Assembly (NCBI RefSeq): GCF_905404315.1
Contig: NC_066276.1
Location: 13,782,001 to 13,846,000, forward strand
DNA from: Leptidea sinapis
Lineage: Eukaryota; Arthropoda; Insecta; Lepidoptera; Pieridae
Direction: 5' to 3'
Length of the DNA stretch: 64,000 nucleotides
The position numbers and the translations under genes are program-made. A model generated the notes under the pieces. It was not told the origin of the DNA, ran no database searches, and worked only from the letters and a program-made list of their open reading frames with translations. Each line of letters begins with the position of its first letter. Within the stretch, counting starts at the first letter, position 1. Shown here one piece after another: positions 46,801 to 51,805 of the stretch.

Positions 46801-48625
46801 ATCCACAGTACAATACAAGTGAAGAGATTCGTTGCCTGCCTTTAATGAAATTAAATTAACTAAATTAAAGACATACTCTAAATTCAATAGGTCGCATCGG
46901 TTTGACATGACGTAAATTGTATCACTGTCTCTCCTTAATGAGTACACCAACCTTTTTAGAGGAGTGATTAGACTCGATCGGATACAACAAAAATCTTTAA
47001 GTGGTGAACTCACAAATTTGTGTCTAGGTAGGGTTGAACTGTAATCAATTCTGCATTCCCATTCCGATCCCAGTCACAATGACAGACATCAATACAGAGT
47101 ACAGACACTGTAACGCCTCTCTGATTCTCTTTTTGCTTCAGCGTTTTTTAATGCCGGAGCTTGTTATACCAAATTGATCCCAGTATAAAAAAATATATGA
47201 TGAGAAATACAAATGTATGTCAAGTTGAAGCAACTTCTCATATTTTATAATAAATCAAGTTTTATGATAATATATATCGCCATGGTCGGTCGGCAGGTGA
47301 TCTTCTGGTATTAGGTATACTTAGATGGGCGGCGGCTATTGAAAGCAAGGGGGAAGGCCTGGCAGTTAGCCTGGATATAGCGAAGGCCTTTGATCGAGTA
47401 TGGCACAAGGCACTCCTCTCAAAACTTCCGTCATTTGGGCTTCCCGAGAGCTTGTGCAAGTGGACCTCCAGCTTCCTCGCTGAGCGCAGCATACAGGTCG
47501 TTGTCGAAAAATATTGCTCGACCCCGAAGCCCGTGATTGCTGGAGTACCCCAAGGCTGTGTGCTATCTCCCACGCTGTTTCTTCTGCATATTCAATGATA
47601 TGTTGGAGGTGTCCAACATATCATTGCTATGCAGACGACAGCACTGGTGATGCCGTATACACGGGCCATGCAGGTCTCTCTCGGGAAATCGTCGACCAGT
47701 GCCGGGATAAACTTGTGTCTTCTATCGAGTCCTCTCTTGAGATGGTCGCGGATTGGGGTAAATTGAACCTTGTCCAATTTAACCCCCAGAAGACTCAAGT
47801 TTGCGCGTTTACCACTAAGAAGGCCCCATTTGTTATATCACAGCTCTTCGACAACACTTCCCTTAATGCCTCGCCTAGTATCGGAATACTAGGTCTCGAA
47901 ATCTCGAGCGATTGCCAATTTCGTGGTCATCTCGAGGGCAAAGTCAAAATGGCTTTGAAGAAACTGGGCGTCATTAATAGAGCACGGCAATACTTGAAGC
48001 CGGCCCACATTCTAGCGCTCTACAAAGCGCAGGTCCGGCCACATATGAAGTATTGCTGTCATCTCTGGTCTGGCGCACCCCAGTGATACTGGGATCGATG
48101 CATTTCTTCTTAGGACACACCATAAGCATGGATATTATCCCCACCATCTGGATATGGGGTGTCCCTCCATAGTCCGGTTTTCAAGCTTCTTTCTTCCACA
48201 TACAACCAAGGTATGTATTAAGATTGAGTGGTGTTTCCAGGACGATATGACATGGGTACCATAAAAAAGCGCGCACACCTTCCTAAAACGCCCGCAACAT
48301 TCCGGTTATGATCCAGGAGAATGTGGGTGGCAATGTGTACTCAATTCAACATCAGGTGTCACACAGCATACCTCTGCCATAAAAAAACAGTATATCATCC
48401 ACACTAATATTTAAGTACTAATTATTATTTGGTTATGTCCTTTTTATTCAAGTGAGACCAAAACTAATTTCATATTTTTTTTAAAAGCATGATCAAGAGT
48501 TATTAAAGGAAGCATATGACGAACCACTGGCAACACCCCGTCATGAAGAGCAGCACTACAGTCTTGGAGACTTCGAACCACTGCCACAGGAGCCCCCACC
48601 TCAACCCGACTTTGAACAACTTTAG
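7128..48625 (+). CDS. AT-hook / transposase-derived / C2H2 zinc-finger nuclear protein (20 exons, 1200 aa)
   Basis: Exons: 7128-7160, 7261-7517, 7742-7839, 14628-14810, 14896-15060, 15542-15748, 19064-19464, 20662-20984, 23509-23650, 23820-23996, 24381-24629, 27669-27896, 34430-34609, 36545-36674, 36751-36842, 37236-37372, 37962-38119, 38767-38969, 39038-39139, 48488-48625. All junctions are GT-AG, all phases match, and the sum is 1201 codons including the TAG. Domains: AT-hook near residues 127-137; Lys/Glu-rich stretch to about 185; Merlin/IS1595-like transposase domain about 250-565; proline/basic/acidic region 604-745; at least six C2H2-type fingers 746-1075; acidic, proline-rich tail. 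A DNA- or chromatin-binding role is inferred. I do not recognise a secure orthologue; row/woc/POGZ-type HP1 partners are candidates only. Two AATAAA signals lie at 48704-48718. Weakest junction: the 14896 acceptor. Confidence 0.85.
7976..9195 (-). mobile_element. RTE-type LINE fragment in intron 3
   Basis: The left end TCATCATCAGCCGGAAGACA is the microsatellite-like 3' end of a common lepidopteran RTE element; a second copy of this 3' end is at 36166-36400. On the minus strand at 8462-8689 a frame encodes the RT segment with N-N-K-A-P-V-D-D-G and L-F-K-K-G-D. Stops and frameshifts elsewhere show it is dead. The 5' boundary near 9195 is approximate. Confidence 0.65.
9196..9475. other. Intronic DNA between two LINEs
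   Basis: No coding similarity or clear repeat recognised. A short stretch at 9348-9410 with AACCTGGCACCACAAGCAGC looks like low-copy or decayed repeat sequence. Confidence 0.35.
9771..12608 (-). pseudogene. LINE ORF2: endonuclease-reverse transcriptase, broken
   Basis: The N-terminal part (11676-12608) is an APE-type endonuclease with Q-N-V-N-R, C-E-T-N-L, I-L-G-D-F-N and D-R-H-H-P motifs. The RT begins in 11189-11650 (N-K-G-A-G-P-D-G) and continues in 10215-11174 with N-Y-R-P-I-S, F-D-R-V-N, V-P-Q-G-S and the active-site box Y-A-D-D. The C-terminal tail is at 9771-10172. At least three frame breaks separate these blocks, near 11665, 11180 and 10200. The endonuclease and RT motifs themselves are intact. 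Confidence 0.75.
12697..13794 (-). CDS. LINE ORF1 protein with PHD-like finger (365 aa, open)
   Basis: Uninterrupted frame. Residues 1-55 form a Cys/His-rich PHD-like finger (C-L-G-C, C-V-A-C, H-Y-Q-C, W-R-C-E-S-C). A long Gln/Glu/Lys-rich stretch at about 120-205 looks like a coiled coil for trimerisation. It is followed by an RRM-like segment and a basic C-terminal domain, as in many LINE nucleic-acid chaperones. The likely role is binding of element RNA. It belongs to the transposon, not the host gene, which is on the other strand. Confidence 0.7.
   Translation of the reverse strand: MNCLGCKKAVSQSDLLKCVACKACYHYQCIDYSSSYFKSNIRELNRSWRCESCANITRRTRNDDTSVGSRHRLNNVPVASAQSLPASQPSMAKFQAMTHLITLFLNQLIRIMGGSELTDLKLDSIRSTLSLEIQEKVKSEVKAVVETIKQEFTQTTDFISKEQKDTRTNLDQAIKRITELEAQKAKVQSDMAKLEYRLCQSEKASRSCNLEVQCIPERRNENLAMLFKKLCEQIKMPISDSDIRSCRRIAKLNPSSDRPRDVLVTLPSERHRDAIISGVKRYNRGNPMDHLNSVHIGVSGDKIPIFVGEHLSKQCKDLHAAARHLAKDKGCKYVWVKFGRVYIRKDDTSPAIYIKDIMSLEKLIL
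13901..14627. other. End of intron 3: AT-rich DNA with an unrecognised coding relic
   Basis: The stretch 14074-14345 on the plus strand reads as a decayed protein (R-R-H-F-N-E-V then, after a stop, L-A-R-N-T-G-L-Q-E-W) that I cannot place; a transposon relic is likely. 14343-14425 is AT/TTA simple sequence. The acceptor of exon 4 follows a T-rich tract. Confidence 0.35.
14628..15060 (+). CDS. Exons 4-5: AT-hook and charged linker
   Basis: Exon 4 (14628-14810) completes an AT-hook core of G-R-P-K-K preceded by K-R, then runs into a long Lys/Glu repeat. Exon 5 (14896-15060) encodes a Ser/Thr/Val-rich linker ending before the transposase-like domain. The 85-nt intron 14811-14895 is my choice because it is the only acceptor that keeps frame and gives a workable intron length. 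Reading through the donor instead hits a stop at 14861. Confidence 0.65.
15061..15541. other. Intron 5
   Basis: 481-nt intron. I see no coding similarity or clear repeat in it. The acceptor region is unusually poor in pyrimidines and ends GTGCGTAG. Confidence 0.4.
15542..23650 (+). CDS. Exons 6-9: Merlin/IS1595-like transposase-derived domain
   Basis: Four exons (15542-15748, 19064-19464, 20662-20984, 23509-23650) encode residues about 246-603. The order of features matches Merlin/IS1016/ISXO2-like transposases: an N-terminal Cys-containing zinc-ribbon-like part; an L-I-Y-H-W-A helix; G-G-P-G-K-K-I-E before the first catalytic position; T-V-V-T-D before the second; N-I-M-E at the third; and a final W-R-E-R-F-G. 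The first Asp is replaced by Gly (residue 418), while Asp 488 and Glu 522 remain. The usual D-E-S triplet is G-V-I here. The domain should therefore be catalytically dead and kept for DNA or protein binding. Confidence 0.7.
15949..16236 (+). mobile_element. 5'-truncated Jockey-like LINE 3' end in intron 6
   Basis: Encodes the same C-terminal RT tail as 4049-4571 but on the plus strand, with W-N-E-L-P and M-G-T-F-K-K motifs in the most open frame, and ends with an A-rich tail at 16228-16236. About 290 bp are present. Truncation at the 5' end is typical of target-primed reverse transcription. Confidence 0.7.
16546..17684 (-). mobile_element. Degenerate mariner element in intron 6
   Basis: Terminal inverted repeats GTCAAAAAAGTACCGGAAA at the left (from about 16550) and its near-perfect complement at 17656-17677 flank about 1.1 kb. 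The minus strand at 17088-17444 encodes the helix-turn-helix part of a mariner-type transposase (L-R-G-I-A-A-E-L-S-V-S-H motif). The catalytic half is scrambled. TA dinucleotides occur near both ends, but the exact duplication is uncertain. Confidence 0.65.
17685..18095. other. Intron 6 DNA, mostly unassigned
   Basis: No recognised gene. A short stretch at 17995-18075 reads like the last codons of a CR1-type LINE (V-Y-N-K-I-P-D-S) and may be a relic. Confidence 0.3.
18096..18770 (-). mobile_element. RTE-type LINE 3' fragment in intron 6
   Basis: The minus strand at 18293-18769 encodes the C-terminal RT region of an RTE element: Y-L-G-Q, T-Y-G-A-E-T-W, Q-R-A-I-E-R and A-K-L-K-W-E-W-S-G-H are in the expected order. 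A CTTCTTCTTC run at 18100-18112 is the microsatellite-like tail. 5'-truncated; no catalytic part remains. Confidence 0.75.
19545..19800 (-). mobile_element. Jockey-like LINE 3' end in intron 7
   Basis: Another truncated copy of the 4049-4571 family, more diverged. GTGATCGCCGCCGTCCACAC and GCGTTGCCGGCTTCATAAAT correspond to the same places in the other copies. The protein frame is broken. Confidence 0.6.
19801..20661. other. Rest of intron 7
   Basis: No gene recognised. A TATATATA-rich patch lies at 20046-20090. The acceptor of exon 8 follows GTTGGTGTTCAG. Confidence 0.35.
21290..21860 (+). pseudogene. Transposon relics, including a Tc1/mariner-like transposase piece
   Basis: At 21640-21850 two decayed frames resemble the N-terminal DNA-binding part of an insect mariner-type transposase (L-A-D-N-I-A-A-V-R-E-K-V followed by I-P-R-H). 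The open frame at 21331-21549 has no family I recognise. All lie in intron 8. Confidence 0.4.
21861..22990 (+). mobile_element. Intron 8: decayed LINE C-termini
   Basis: At about 22380-22560 a broken frame shows L-N-K-H-L-S-I-L-G-L and C-R-A-C-R-F, the Cys-rich end of an R1/Jockey-type ORF2. At 22770-22990 another (G-R-G-R-P-R-R-T-F-V, then A-C-M-R-K-V-M-N-V-E-E-A) is the tail of an RTE-like or related LINE. The stretch 21890-22260 has open frames on both strands that I cannot assign. Confidence 0.45.
22991..23508. other. End of intron 8
   Basis: AT-rich, with TATATAATTT-type simple sequence at 23340-23400. No gene recognised before the acceptor at 23508. Confidence 0.35.
23820..24629 (+). 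CDS. Exons 10-11: basic/acidic low-complexity region
   Basis: Exon 10 (23820-23996) has an Arg/Lys-rich stretch, seven prolines in a row, another basic cluster and an Asp/Glu run, in the manner of a nuclear localisation and chromatin-contact region. Exon 11 (24381-24629) is Lys/Arg/Gly-rich, then acidic, and ends in a proline run and A-V-A-I-A-V-Q at the donor CAG|GTAATA. The last part of exon 11 is the parent sequence of the tandem array that follows. The coding sequence here is extremely GC-rich. Confidence 0.75.
24025..24343. mobile_element. PIF/Harbinger-like MITE in intron 10
   Basis: 319 bp with terminal inverted repeats starting GGCCGGTCCTACATTGGAAG on the left and its near-perfect complement on the right (about 25 bp, one or two mismatches). 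It is flanked on both sides by TTA (24022-24024 and 24344-24346), the 3-bp duplication typical of PIF/Harbinger. No coding capacity. It makes up more than 80% of the 384-nt intron. Confidence 0.8.
24630..26411 (+). repeat. Nine perfect 198-bp tandem repeats derived from exon 11
   Basis: Junctions CAG|GTAATA recur exactly every 198 bp: 24630, 24828, 25026, 25224, 25422, 25620, 25818, 26016 and 26214, with the last unit ending at 26411. Each unit is a 15-bp spacer (GTAATAATGTACTAG) plus 183 bp matching the 3' part of exon 11, with two internal deletions relative to exon 11 at 24417-24629. I see no difference between units. Read on from exon 11, frame is closed by TAG in the spacer, so the array is intronic if the first donor is used. 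After the last unit the sequence changes to GTAACAGTGCCGC. Confidence 0.95.
26412..27060. other. Intron 11 after the array
   Basis: Contains a GC-rich patch at 26585-26680 with a CRE-like palindrome TGACGTCA at 26623-26630 and a CGCGCGCTGG stretch. The rest is AT-rich, and no gene is recognised. Confidence 0.35.
27061..27535 (-). mobile_element. RTE-type LINE RT fragment in intron 11
   Basis: The minus strand at 27064-27456 encodes an RT core: D-Y-R-K-A-F-D-S (motif A), H-Q-G-D-P-L-S-P and F-N-W. Related to the longer plus-strand element at 53460-56150. Truncated at both ends, no active-site box present. Confidence 0.7.
27669..38119 (+). CDS. Exons 12-17: C2H2 zinc-finger block
   Basis: Exon 12 (27669-27896) carries two fingers of C-x2-C-x12-H-x3/4-H form and the first half of a third, completed in exon 13 (34430-34609) across a 6.5-kb intron. 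Exon 13 has a fourth finger and an orphan C-A-L-C. Exons 14 and 15 (36545-36674, 36751-36842) share a finger split by a 76-nt intron. Exons 16 and 17 (37236-37372, 37962-38119) hold C-R-E-C, a C-x2-C-x12-H-x3-C finger, and C-G-Y-C, whose histidines come from exon 18. Intact Cys/His spacing across junctions supports the splice model. Confidence 0.85.
27897..28440 (+). mobile_element. Start of intron 12 with a LINE C-terminal relic
   Basis: At 28190-28340 a frame reads Y-G-E-R-T-L-K-E-H-L-P-Y-F-F, resembling the far C-terminus of CR1/Jockey-type ORF2. The remainder has no recognised content. Confidence 0.35.
28854..30053 (+). pseudogene. LINE ORF1: PHD-like finger plus SGNH-like region, frameshifted
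   Basis: 28854-29273 encodes a PHD-like finger (C-A-T-C, C-T-N-C, W-K-C-H-K-C). After a frame break at about 29270-29410 the frame 29412-30053 encodes a region that resembles the SGNH/GDSL esterase domain of some CR1-group ORF1 proteins. It has I-I-G-S-Q-Q-S in place of the usual G-D-S, and a G-E-N-D motif near residue 137 of that segment. The nucleophile motif looks altered, so esterase activity is doubtful. Confidence 0.5.
30929..30986. repeat. Perfect 27-bp inverted repeat (hairpin) in the LINE
   Basis: Arms 30929-30955 and 30960-30986 are exact reverse complements, starting CAGAAATATCGTAATTATGT, separated by only four bases (CTAT). It sits within the endonuclease C-terminal coding region and breaks it. 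Confidence 0.9.
32455..33474 (+). repeat. 510-bp in-frame tandem duplication within LINE RT
   Basis: 32455-32964 is repeated at 32965-33474 with only a handful of substitutions. The period is 510 bp, exactly 170 codons, so the reading frame stays open. It duplicates the region after the F-A-D-D box, including the Y-R-L-R-K-T and L-W-G-N-S-S motifs. Confidence 0.95.
33991..34429. other. End of intron 12
   Basis: No gene or clear repeat recognised. AT-rich until the GC-rich exon 13 begins at 34430. Confidence 0.4.
34640..34800 (-). mobile_element. Short LINE 3'-end fragment in intron 13
   Basis: Sequence such as GATGCGTTGCCGGCCTTTAA and the following ATGCTTTTTTCTTGAACG match the consensus of the Jockey-like LINE 3' end seen at 4049-4571, but it is short and diverged. 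Confidence 0.4.
34840..35990 (-). mobile_element. mariner element (DD34D), one nonsense mutation
   Basis: The minus strand encodes a mariner transposase in two pieces, 35288-35950 and 34850-35281, in the same frame and separated only by a stop. Helix-turn-helix regions lie in the N-terminal half (T-I-Y-R-W-Y-A-E-F). Catalytic residues are S-G-D-E-S-W (first Asp), H-H-D-N-A (second) and S-N-D-F-F (third). The second and third are 34 residues apart, the mariner DD34D signature. The stop just after S-R-S-V should abolish function. Inverted terminal repeats were not clearly found. Confidence 0.8.
36166..36410 (-). mobile_element. RTE LINE 3' end in intron 13
   Basis: Begins with an ATCATCATCATC microsatellite and continues AGCTGGAAGACGTCCACTGC and CTGGACAAAGGCCTCCCC, matching the 3' end at 7976. 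After about 100 bp it diverges into a GC-rich segment up to about 36400. Confidence 0.6.
36843..37235. other. Intron 15
   Basis: 393-nt AT-rich intron without recognised content; the acceptor is TTGTGATCAG. Confidence 0.4.
37442..37496 (+). pseudogene. Decayed partial copy of exon 16 in intron 16
   Basis: About 55 bp beginning AAGGATTCGGCGTGTCACGG matches exon 16 at 37257-37311 (AAGGACTCTGCGTGCCACAG) with several substitutions and a small indel, including the shared core TTCGAGCGTGTCACGCT. It lies only 70 bp after the end of exon 16. It looks like a tandem duplication of the exon's 5' part that decayed. Confidence 0.75.
37497..37961. other. Rest of intron 16
   Basis: AT-rich, with ATTATTTTCAATTATTGTTA-type low-complexity sequence near 37690. 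A small coding-like patch at 37800-37860 could not be assigned. Confidence 0.35.
38120..38766. other. Intron 17
   Basis: 647-nt intron; no gene or clear transposon recognised. Confidence 0.4.
38767..48625 (+). CDS. Exons 18-20: acidic proline-rich C-terminus
   Basis: Exon 18 (38767-38969) finishes the last finger with H-L-L-L-T-H-H and enters a Glu/Pro-rich tail. Exon 19 (39038-39139) carries P-P-S-V-I-S and a similar P-P-S-V-L-Q repeat around an L-D-D-L motif. Exon 20 (48488-48625) lies 9.3 kb further, beyond the RNase H-bearing LINE. It reads in phase 0 to TAG at 48623-48625 with an acidic, proline-rich end. Exon 20 is linked by phase, composition of its product and the downstream AATAAA pair; transcript support would settle it. 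Confidence 0.7.
40653..43049 (+). mobile_element. Tc1/mariner-superfamily DD41D transposon with 422-bp TIRs
   Basis: 2397 bp, flanked by the target dinucleotide TA at 40651-40652 and 43050-43051. The left inverted repeat 40653-41074 and right 42628-43049 are 422 bp each and near identical, beginning CAGGGTGTCCCGTAATCAGT. The single plus-strand gene at 41421-42506 is intact. Long, well-matched repeats and an open transposase mean a young insertion. Confidence 0.9.
41438..42506 (+). CDS. DD41D transposase, intact
   Basis: Cuts and reinserts the element as DNA, in the nucleus. The frame opens at 41421; the first ATG of the well-conserved part may be 41439 (M-P-N-T-Y-T). Residues about 15-135 hold paired helix-turn-helix domains, with G-R-P-R-R between them. 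Catalytic Asp residues are in W-S-D-E-S, H-D-G-A-P-A-H and N-P-L-D-Y-F. There are 41 residues between the second and third, so DD41D, distinct from mariner (DD34D). Total 361 residues from the first start, normal for the superfamily. The N-terminus of such proteins is usually close to Y-T-P-x-E-Y/R-A-x-M, as here. A C-terminal Arg/Lys tail is present. No stop or missing catalytic residue is seen. Confidence 0.85.
43200..46411 (+). pseudogene. LINE ORF2: endonuclease, RT, RNase H, Cys motif; frameshifted
   Basis: Starts in the frame with L-Q-W-N-C-R-S-I near 43225, overlapping the end of ORF1. Endonuclease motifs S-E-T-W-L, V-L-G-D-F-N and G-D-H-F-P lie in 43200-43850. RT motifs S-P-G-A-D-G-I-P, S-Y-R-P-I-A, L-P-Q-G-S-V-L-S-P and Y-A-D-D lie in 44225-45160. 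RNase H with I-L-S-D-S and H-L-G-I-T-G-N-E-I-A-D is in 45691-45930. The C-terminal C-x-C-G-L-E-E-G-T-L-E-H motif is near 46220. At least five frame breaks occur between these blocks. Confidence 0.75.
46661..47085 (-). mobile_element. Jockey-like LINE 3' fragment
   Basis: On the minus strand 46870-47040 reads like the RT C-terminal part seen at 57000-57240 (V-Y-S-L-R-R-D-S against V-Y-S-V-R-R-D-S). An A-run at 46723-46732 is of uncertain meaning. Diverged and truncated. Confidence 0.5.
47270..48390 (+). mobile_element. Jockey-like LINE fragment (RT palm to 3' end), in intron 19
   Basis: Plus-strand RT from the motif A region (L-D-I-A-K-A-F-D-R-V-W-H near 47370) through V-P-Q-G-C-V-L-S-P. After a frameshift the open stretch 47514-48086 has C-Y-A-D-D and then P-H-M-K-Y-C-C-H-L-W. 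A degraded 3' end runs to the A-tract near 48390. Same family as 56760-59560. It ends about 100 bp before the last exon of the zinc-finger gene. Confidence 0.75.
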
Positions 48626-48703
48626 ATTATCCAGAGATACTACAGTTAAATATTGTGACACCAGAACTTATCCAATCGATTTACATTTCTTATAAGATAT
48701 TTT

Positions 48704-48718
48704 AATAAAATCAATAAA
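48704..48718 (+). terminator. Polyadenylation signals of the zinc-finger gene
   Basis: AATAAA occurs at 48704-48709 and again at 48713-48718, about 80 bp after the stop codon at 48625. The region also holds TTTAAT, which on the minus strand is ATTAAA and could serve the convergent SNRNP25 gene. Confidence 0.6.
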
Positions 48719-48731
48719 AATATGTCAAGTG

Positions 48732-49435
48732 CTAATGTTTTTCTTTATTCTGTTTCTTTTTAAAATTTAATGTTACTTTATTGCATATCCCATAGTTATC
48801 AATACAACTATTGTTATCATCAAGGATAATGCCATTGAAGTCAAGATTGTAGGTCCTCCAAATGTACTTCCAAGAAATTTTTACTTTGTTACCACATCGC
48901 CGTTGAAAGATTTCAAAGTGTCTTTCAATTGAAGCCTTCAGTTGCTTCACAGTGGCCTGCTGTGGTACCTGAAGTACAGCAATACTTAATTCATTTGCAA
49001 TATAAGTAATAATTCATAGAAATAGATTAATTAAAACGTTCTTACTATAACTTTCAGTTTTGGTTCATTTTCTCTAGAAACATATAGAGATATACACTGA
49101 CCATGTTCCACCTCTGTCTGAAAAAAGATGAACTTGGATATAGTTTTCATTCAGAACTTTATACATTTGGATAAAAAAATGGAAGCAGAAGACATAATAC
49201 TAATTAGCCTCTGCATATCAACCACAGCAACTTGCAAAGAAAATGTATAATAATTTGGACAAATTTTCATAATATTGATACAACTTACTAAGAGCAATAT
49301 TTCTTCAGTAATTATATCTGATGGCAAATCACCAAGGAGAGAATCACAGCCCAGTAAAGTACATAGAGATGATTTGGTCACTTCAACAAGTTCATCATGA
49401 GTTAATGAGTTTGCAACATCCAGAATGGATTCCAT
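48732..49435 (-). CDS. SNRNP25: U11/U12 small nuclear ribonucleoprotein 25 kDa protein
   Basis: Component of the U11/U12 di-snRNP that recognises minor (U12-type) introns, in the nucleus. Three minus-strand exons: 49289-49435, 49046-49117 and 48732-48968, all GT-AG and all phase 0, giving 151 residues. The junction E-E-I-L-L-L to T-E-V-E-H-G-Q lines up without gap with the human protein. The ubiquitin-like fold continues with V-K-Q-L-K-A-S-I-E-R, then K-I-S-W-K-Y-I-W-R-T-Y-N-L, the family's most typical motif, and N-Y-G-I. Human SNRNP25 is 132 residues, so length is close. Its stop lies about 105 bp from the stop of the convergent large gene. Confidence 0.9.
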
Positions 49436-51521
49436 TTATCTAATTGTTCTAAATTACAGATAGTGCAAAGTTCAAGACTGAAAATTTATAAGTGGGTACC
49501 TACAATATCAGAAAATTATTTTACAACAATATATTTTAGGTAATATGTGACATGCAGGAATATGAATAAATACTGTCAGTATGTGGTGTAATGCCCAGTT
49601 ACTATAAAACAAAAACAGTATTTTTGCTAAGGGACCCAAACGGGTCAAATTATGTAGTCAAATCTGAATACCTACTGTTTGTGACTGTTATTATTTTATT
49701 TAGTTTGAGAATTGATAATGAGACCATCGAGCCTCAACTAAAACAAAGTTAAAGAAGAATTATATGTAAATTATTTTTCAATATACTTGTAACTTGATTA
49801 CAAGAAAATCCCCGGTTAGGTTATGTTGTGTTTGTCTTATGGCTATGGAGCATGGGCAAAACAGTTTCCTGTAAATTCCAACAATGACCCAACAATAAAC
49901 TATAGGTCTAGTTCTAGTTTAACTTTAACATAACCGGCCTTACAAACAAAAATGTTAATGTGTATAACAACTGTATTACATCTATAGTCGGAAATGTAAT
50001 TCGAATTTCGAGATCAAAAATGTAAACAATGGTGTTGCTAACTAAAAATAATAAACTTTTCCATTGTGTGTGTCGAAATTTTTATTTATTTATTTAAGGA
50101 AAACCAACAGCTAGTACAATTTCTGTAGAAACTTAAATAGTAACAGATAGCCAATTACAGGTTTTCACTAATAGAAGTAATATAAAATATACTAAAATAT
50201 CTTAAAATTATACGTATAGTCTACATACATAAAAATAAATATTGCACAACGTTTTTTCTTTGTAATATAGCATAAAAATCATCCGAAAAATAAAATGTAC
50301 ATTTTTTTGCTAACTTAGCTCTGACACTGGCCATAAGATAGAAGGTTTAAACATTTGGCACGTCTACAGAAAAAAAATCTTAAATAATGTTACAAAAAAA
50401 TCTATTGATCGTAGTGACATGTATGGCTGGTCGCCATGCATATTGTTTTGTTCGTTCGGTTTCTGATGTTCGTCGTGATTGAATGTGCTCTTCATGCTTT
50501 CCCGTTGTAGTTGTTTGTTGTTAAGTTTTTTTTTATCACTTTTGTTTTATTTCATTGTTGTCATAACAAAACGAAACATGGTTGCTGAGCCAGGTTCGTC
50601 GACCAAACAGGACATGTTGTAACCGCTGAAAAAAAGACAACTCCCTCATATTTCTGTGTCTGAAAGGATTATTATAATAAATGCTTTTGGGCATGTCTAC
50701 AAAAGTTGGCCTAAGAATCAGTATTGGTCTCTTAAGACATTAGTGATTCCGCAAAGGAGGCCGCAGAGATTATGGGTATTTCTGTGTTAAAAACCACTGA
50801 ATAATATGAACCTCATAACACCGACCCTAAAAAGGATACTCATTTTCTTATTCATCCCTTTTTCCATTCACTTGGAAATATACCATCCCTTAGAGATTTA
50901 TTATAAATTATTGTTAATGTTATCGATAATAGAATACGGGAGGTATACCACCAGTTCCCACACTTTTATTATTGGTAAGAGACATTATCTTATTCTTAAC
51001 TTCTGTTTCACTTAGCTGTAGGCAGGGTTCACGTTTTCAGAAGACTGTAGTGCCATCTATTAGTTGGCCCGAAAATGAAAGCTTTGTCAACTTTCACTCG
51101 CTTTGAAACCTTTCAACTTTTCTTTAGTTGTGTCACTGCCCACTGGTCATAAAATGGCGGCTACTTCTAGCGTTTGCGCATTTATGTAGCTCTCGTGTTC
51201 CATTTTGCATATTTATACTACTAAATCTATCCTCTATGTTCTATGTTGTGACAAAATTAAATGACTAACACTACGCGCTATTTCAACATTTATTATAACA
51301 AAAATTGCAAAACCTACATTTAAAAGTTGAGTTAGATATTTATTTACGTCACAACAATATAAATGAATTTTATAATTTCAAGCATATATATAGTTATTTT
51401 CGGGGCCAGTCTCCAGATGGCGCTAGTTTTCAAATAGACAGCTCATAATGCGTAGAGAGGGCTCTCTTTTCAGCTCAAGAAAGTTAGCCCCCTAGATTTT
51501 TTTTTAATTTTTATTTATTAC
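49436..51521. other. Intergenic DNA upstream of SNRNP25
   Basis: 49436-50000 should hold the SNRNP25 promoter and 5' UTR; no clear core elements seen. A (TTTA)n-type tract at 50080-50096 may be a LINE tail. 50570-50810 contains a decayed frame (S-E-R-I-I-I-I-N-A-F-G-H) resembling the N-terminus of some insect DDE transposases, with stops. The rest is unassigned AT-rich DNA. Confidence 0.4.
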
Positions 51522-51805
51522 ATCGTTAGTTCGCCATTTGTTCTTGATTGTTCTCTATAAACATCAGTTTGTTCTCGATTTTTTTTTTAATTTGCAATTC
51601 ATTAAAATTGGTTAGGTTAGGTTATGTTAGAACAGTTAAAACAACGCACGAGCCGAGCGTAGCGTGCCGCGGCAGCGGCCGGCGAGTGCCAGAACCAAAT
51701 AGTAGGCGTTTCCCCCCATTTTTAATTAATTGTTTTTAAATAAACAACAAAAGAACAAACACTTATTTATAGCGAACAATTAAAAACAAACTACGAACTA
51801 ACGAT
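51522..51805. mobile_element. MITE with about 65-bp imperfect TIRs and a TTAGG-like core
   Basis: The outermost 12 bp ATCGTTAGTTCG (51522-51533) are perfectly mirrored at 51794-51805. The match continues inward imperfectly through TTGTTCT..GATTGTTC..CTATAAA for about 65 bp. The middle (51597-51720) holds GGTTAGGTTAGGTTATGTTA and a GC-rich segment that recurs at 60062-60178. No coding capacity. Superfamily unknown. Confidence 0.65.

Noticed and set aside
47514..48086. Independent host gene of 190 residues
   Set aside because: It contains RT motifs (C-Y-A-D-D and the Jockey-like C-terminus) and is a piece of a LINE.
49118..49288. Coding continuation of SNRNP25 exon 1 into the region with V-A-V-V-D-M-Q
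   Set aside because: Splicing from 49289 directly to 49117 aligns without gap to the SNRNP25 family and keeps the frame; the continuation ends in a stop.
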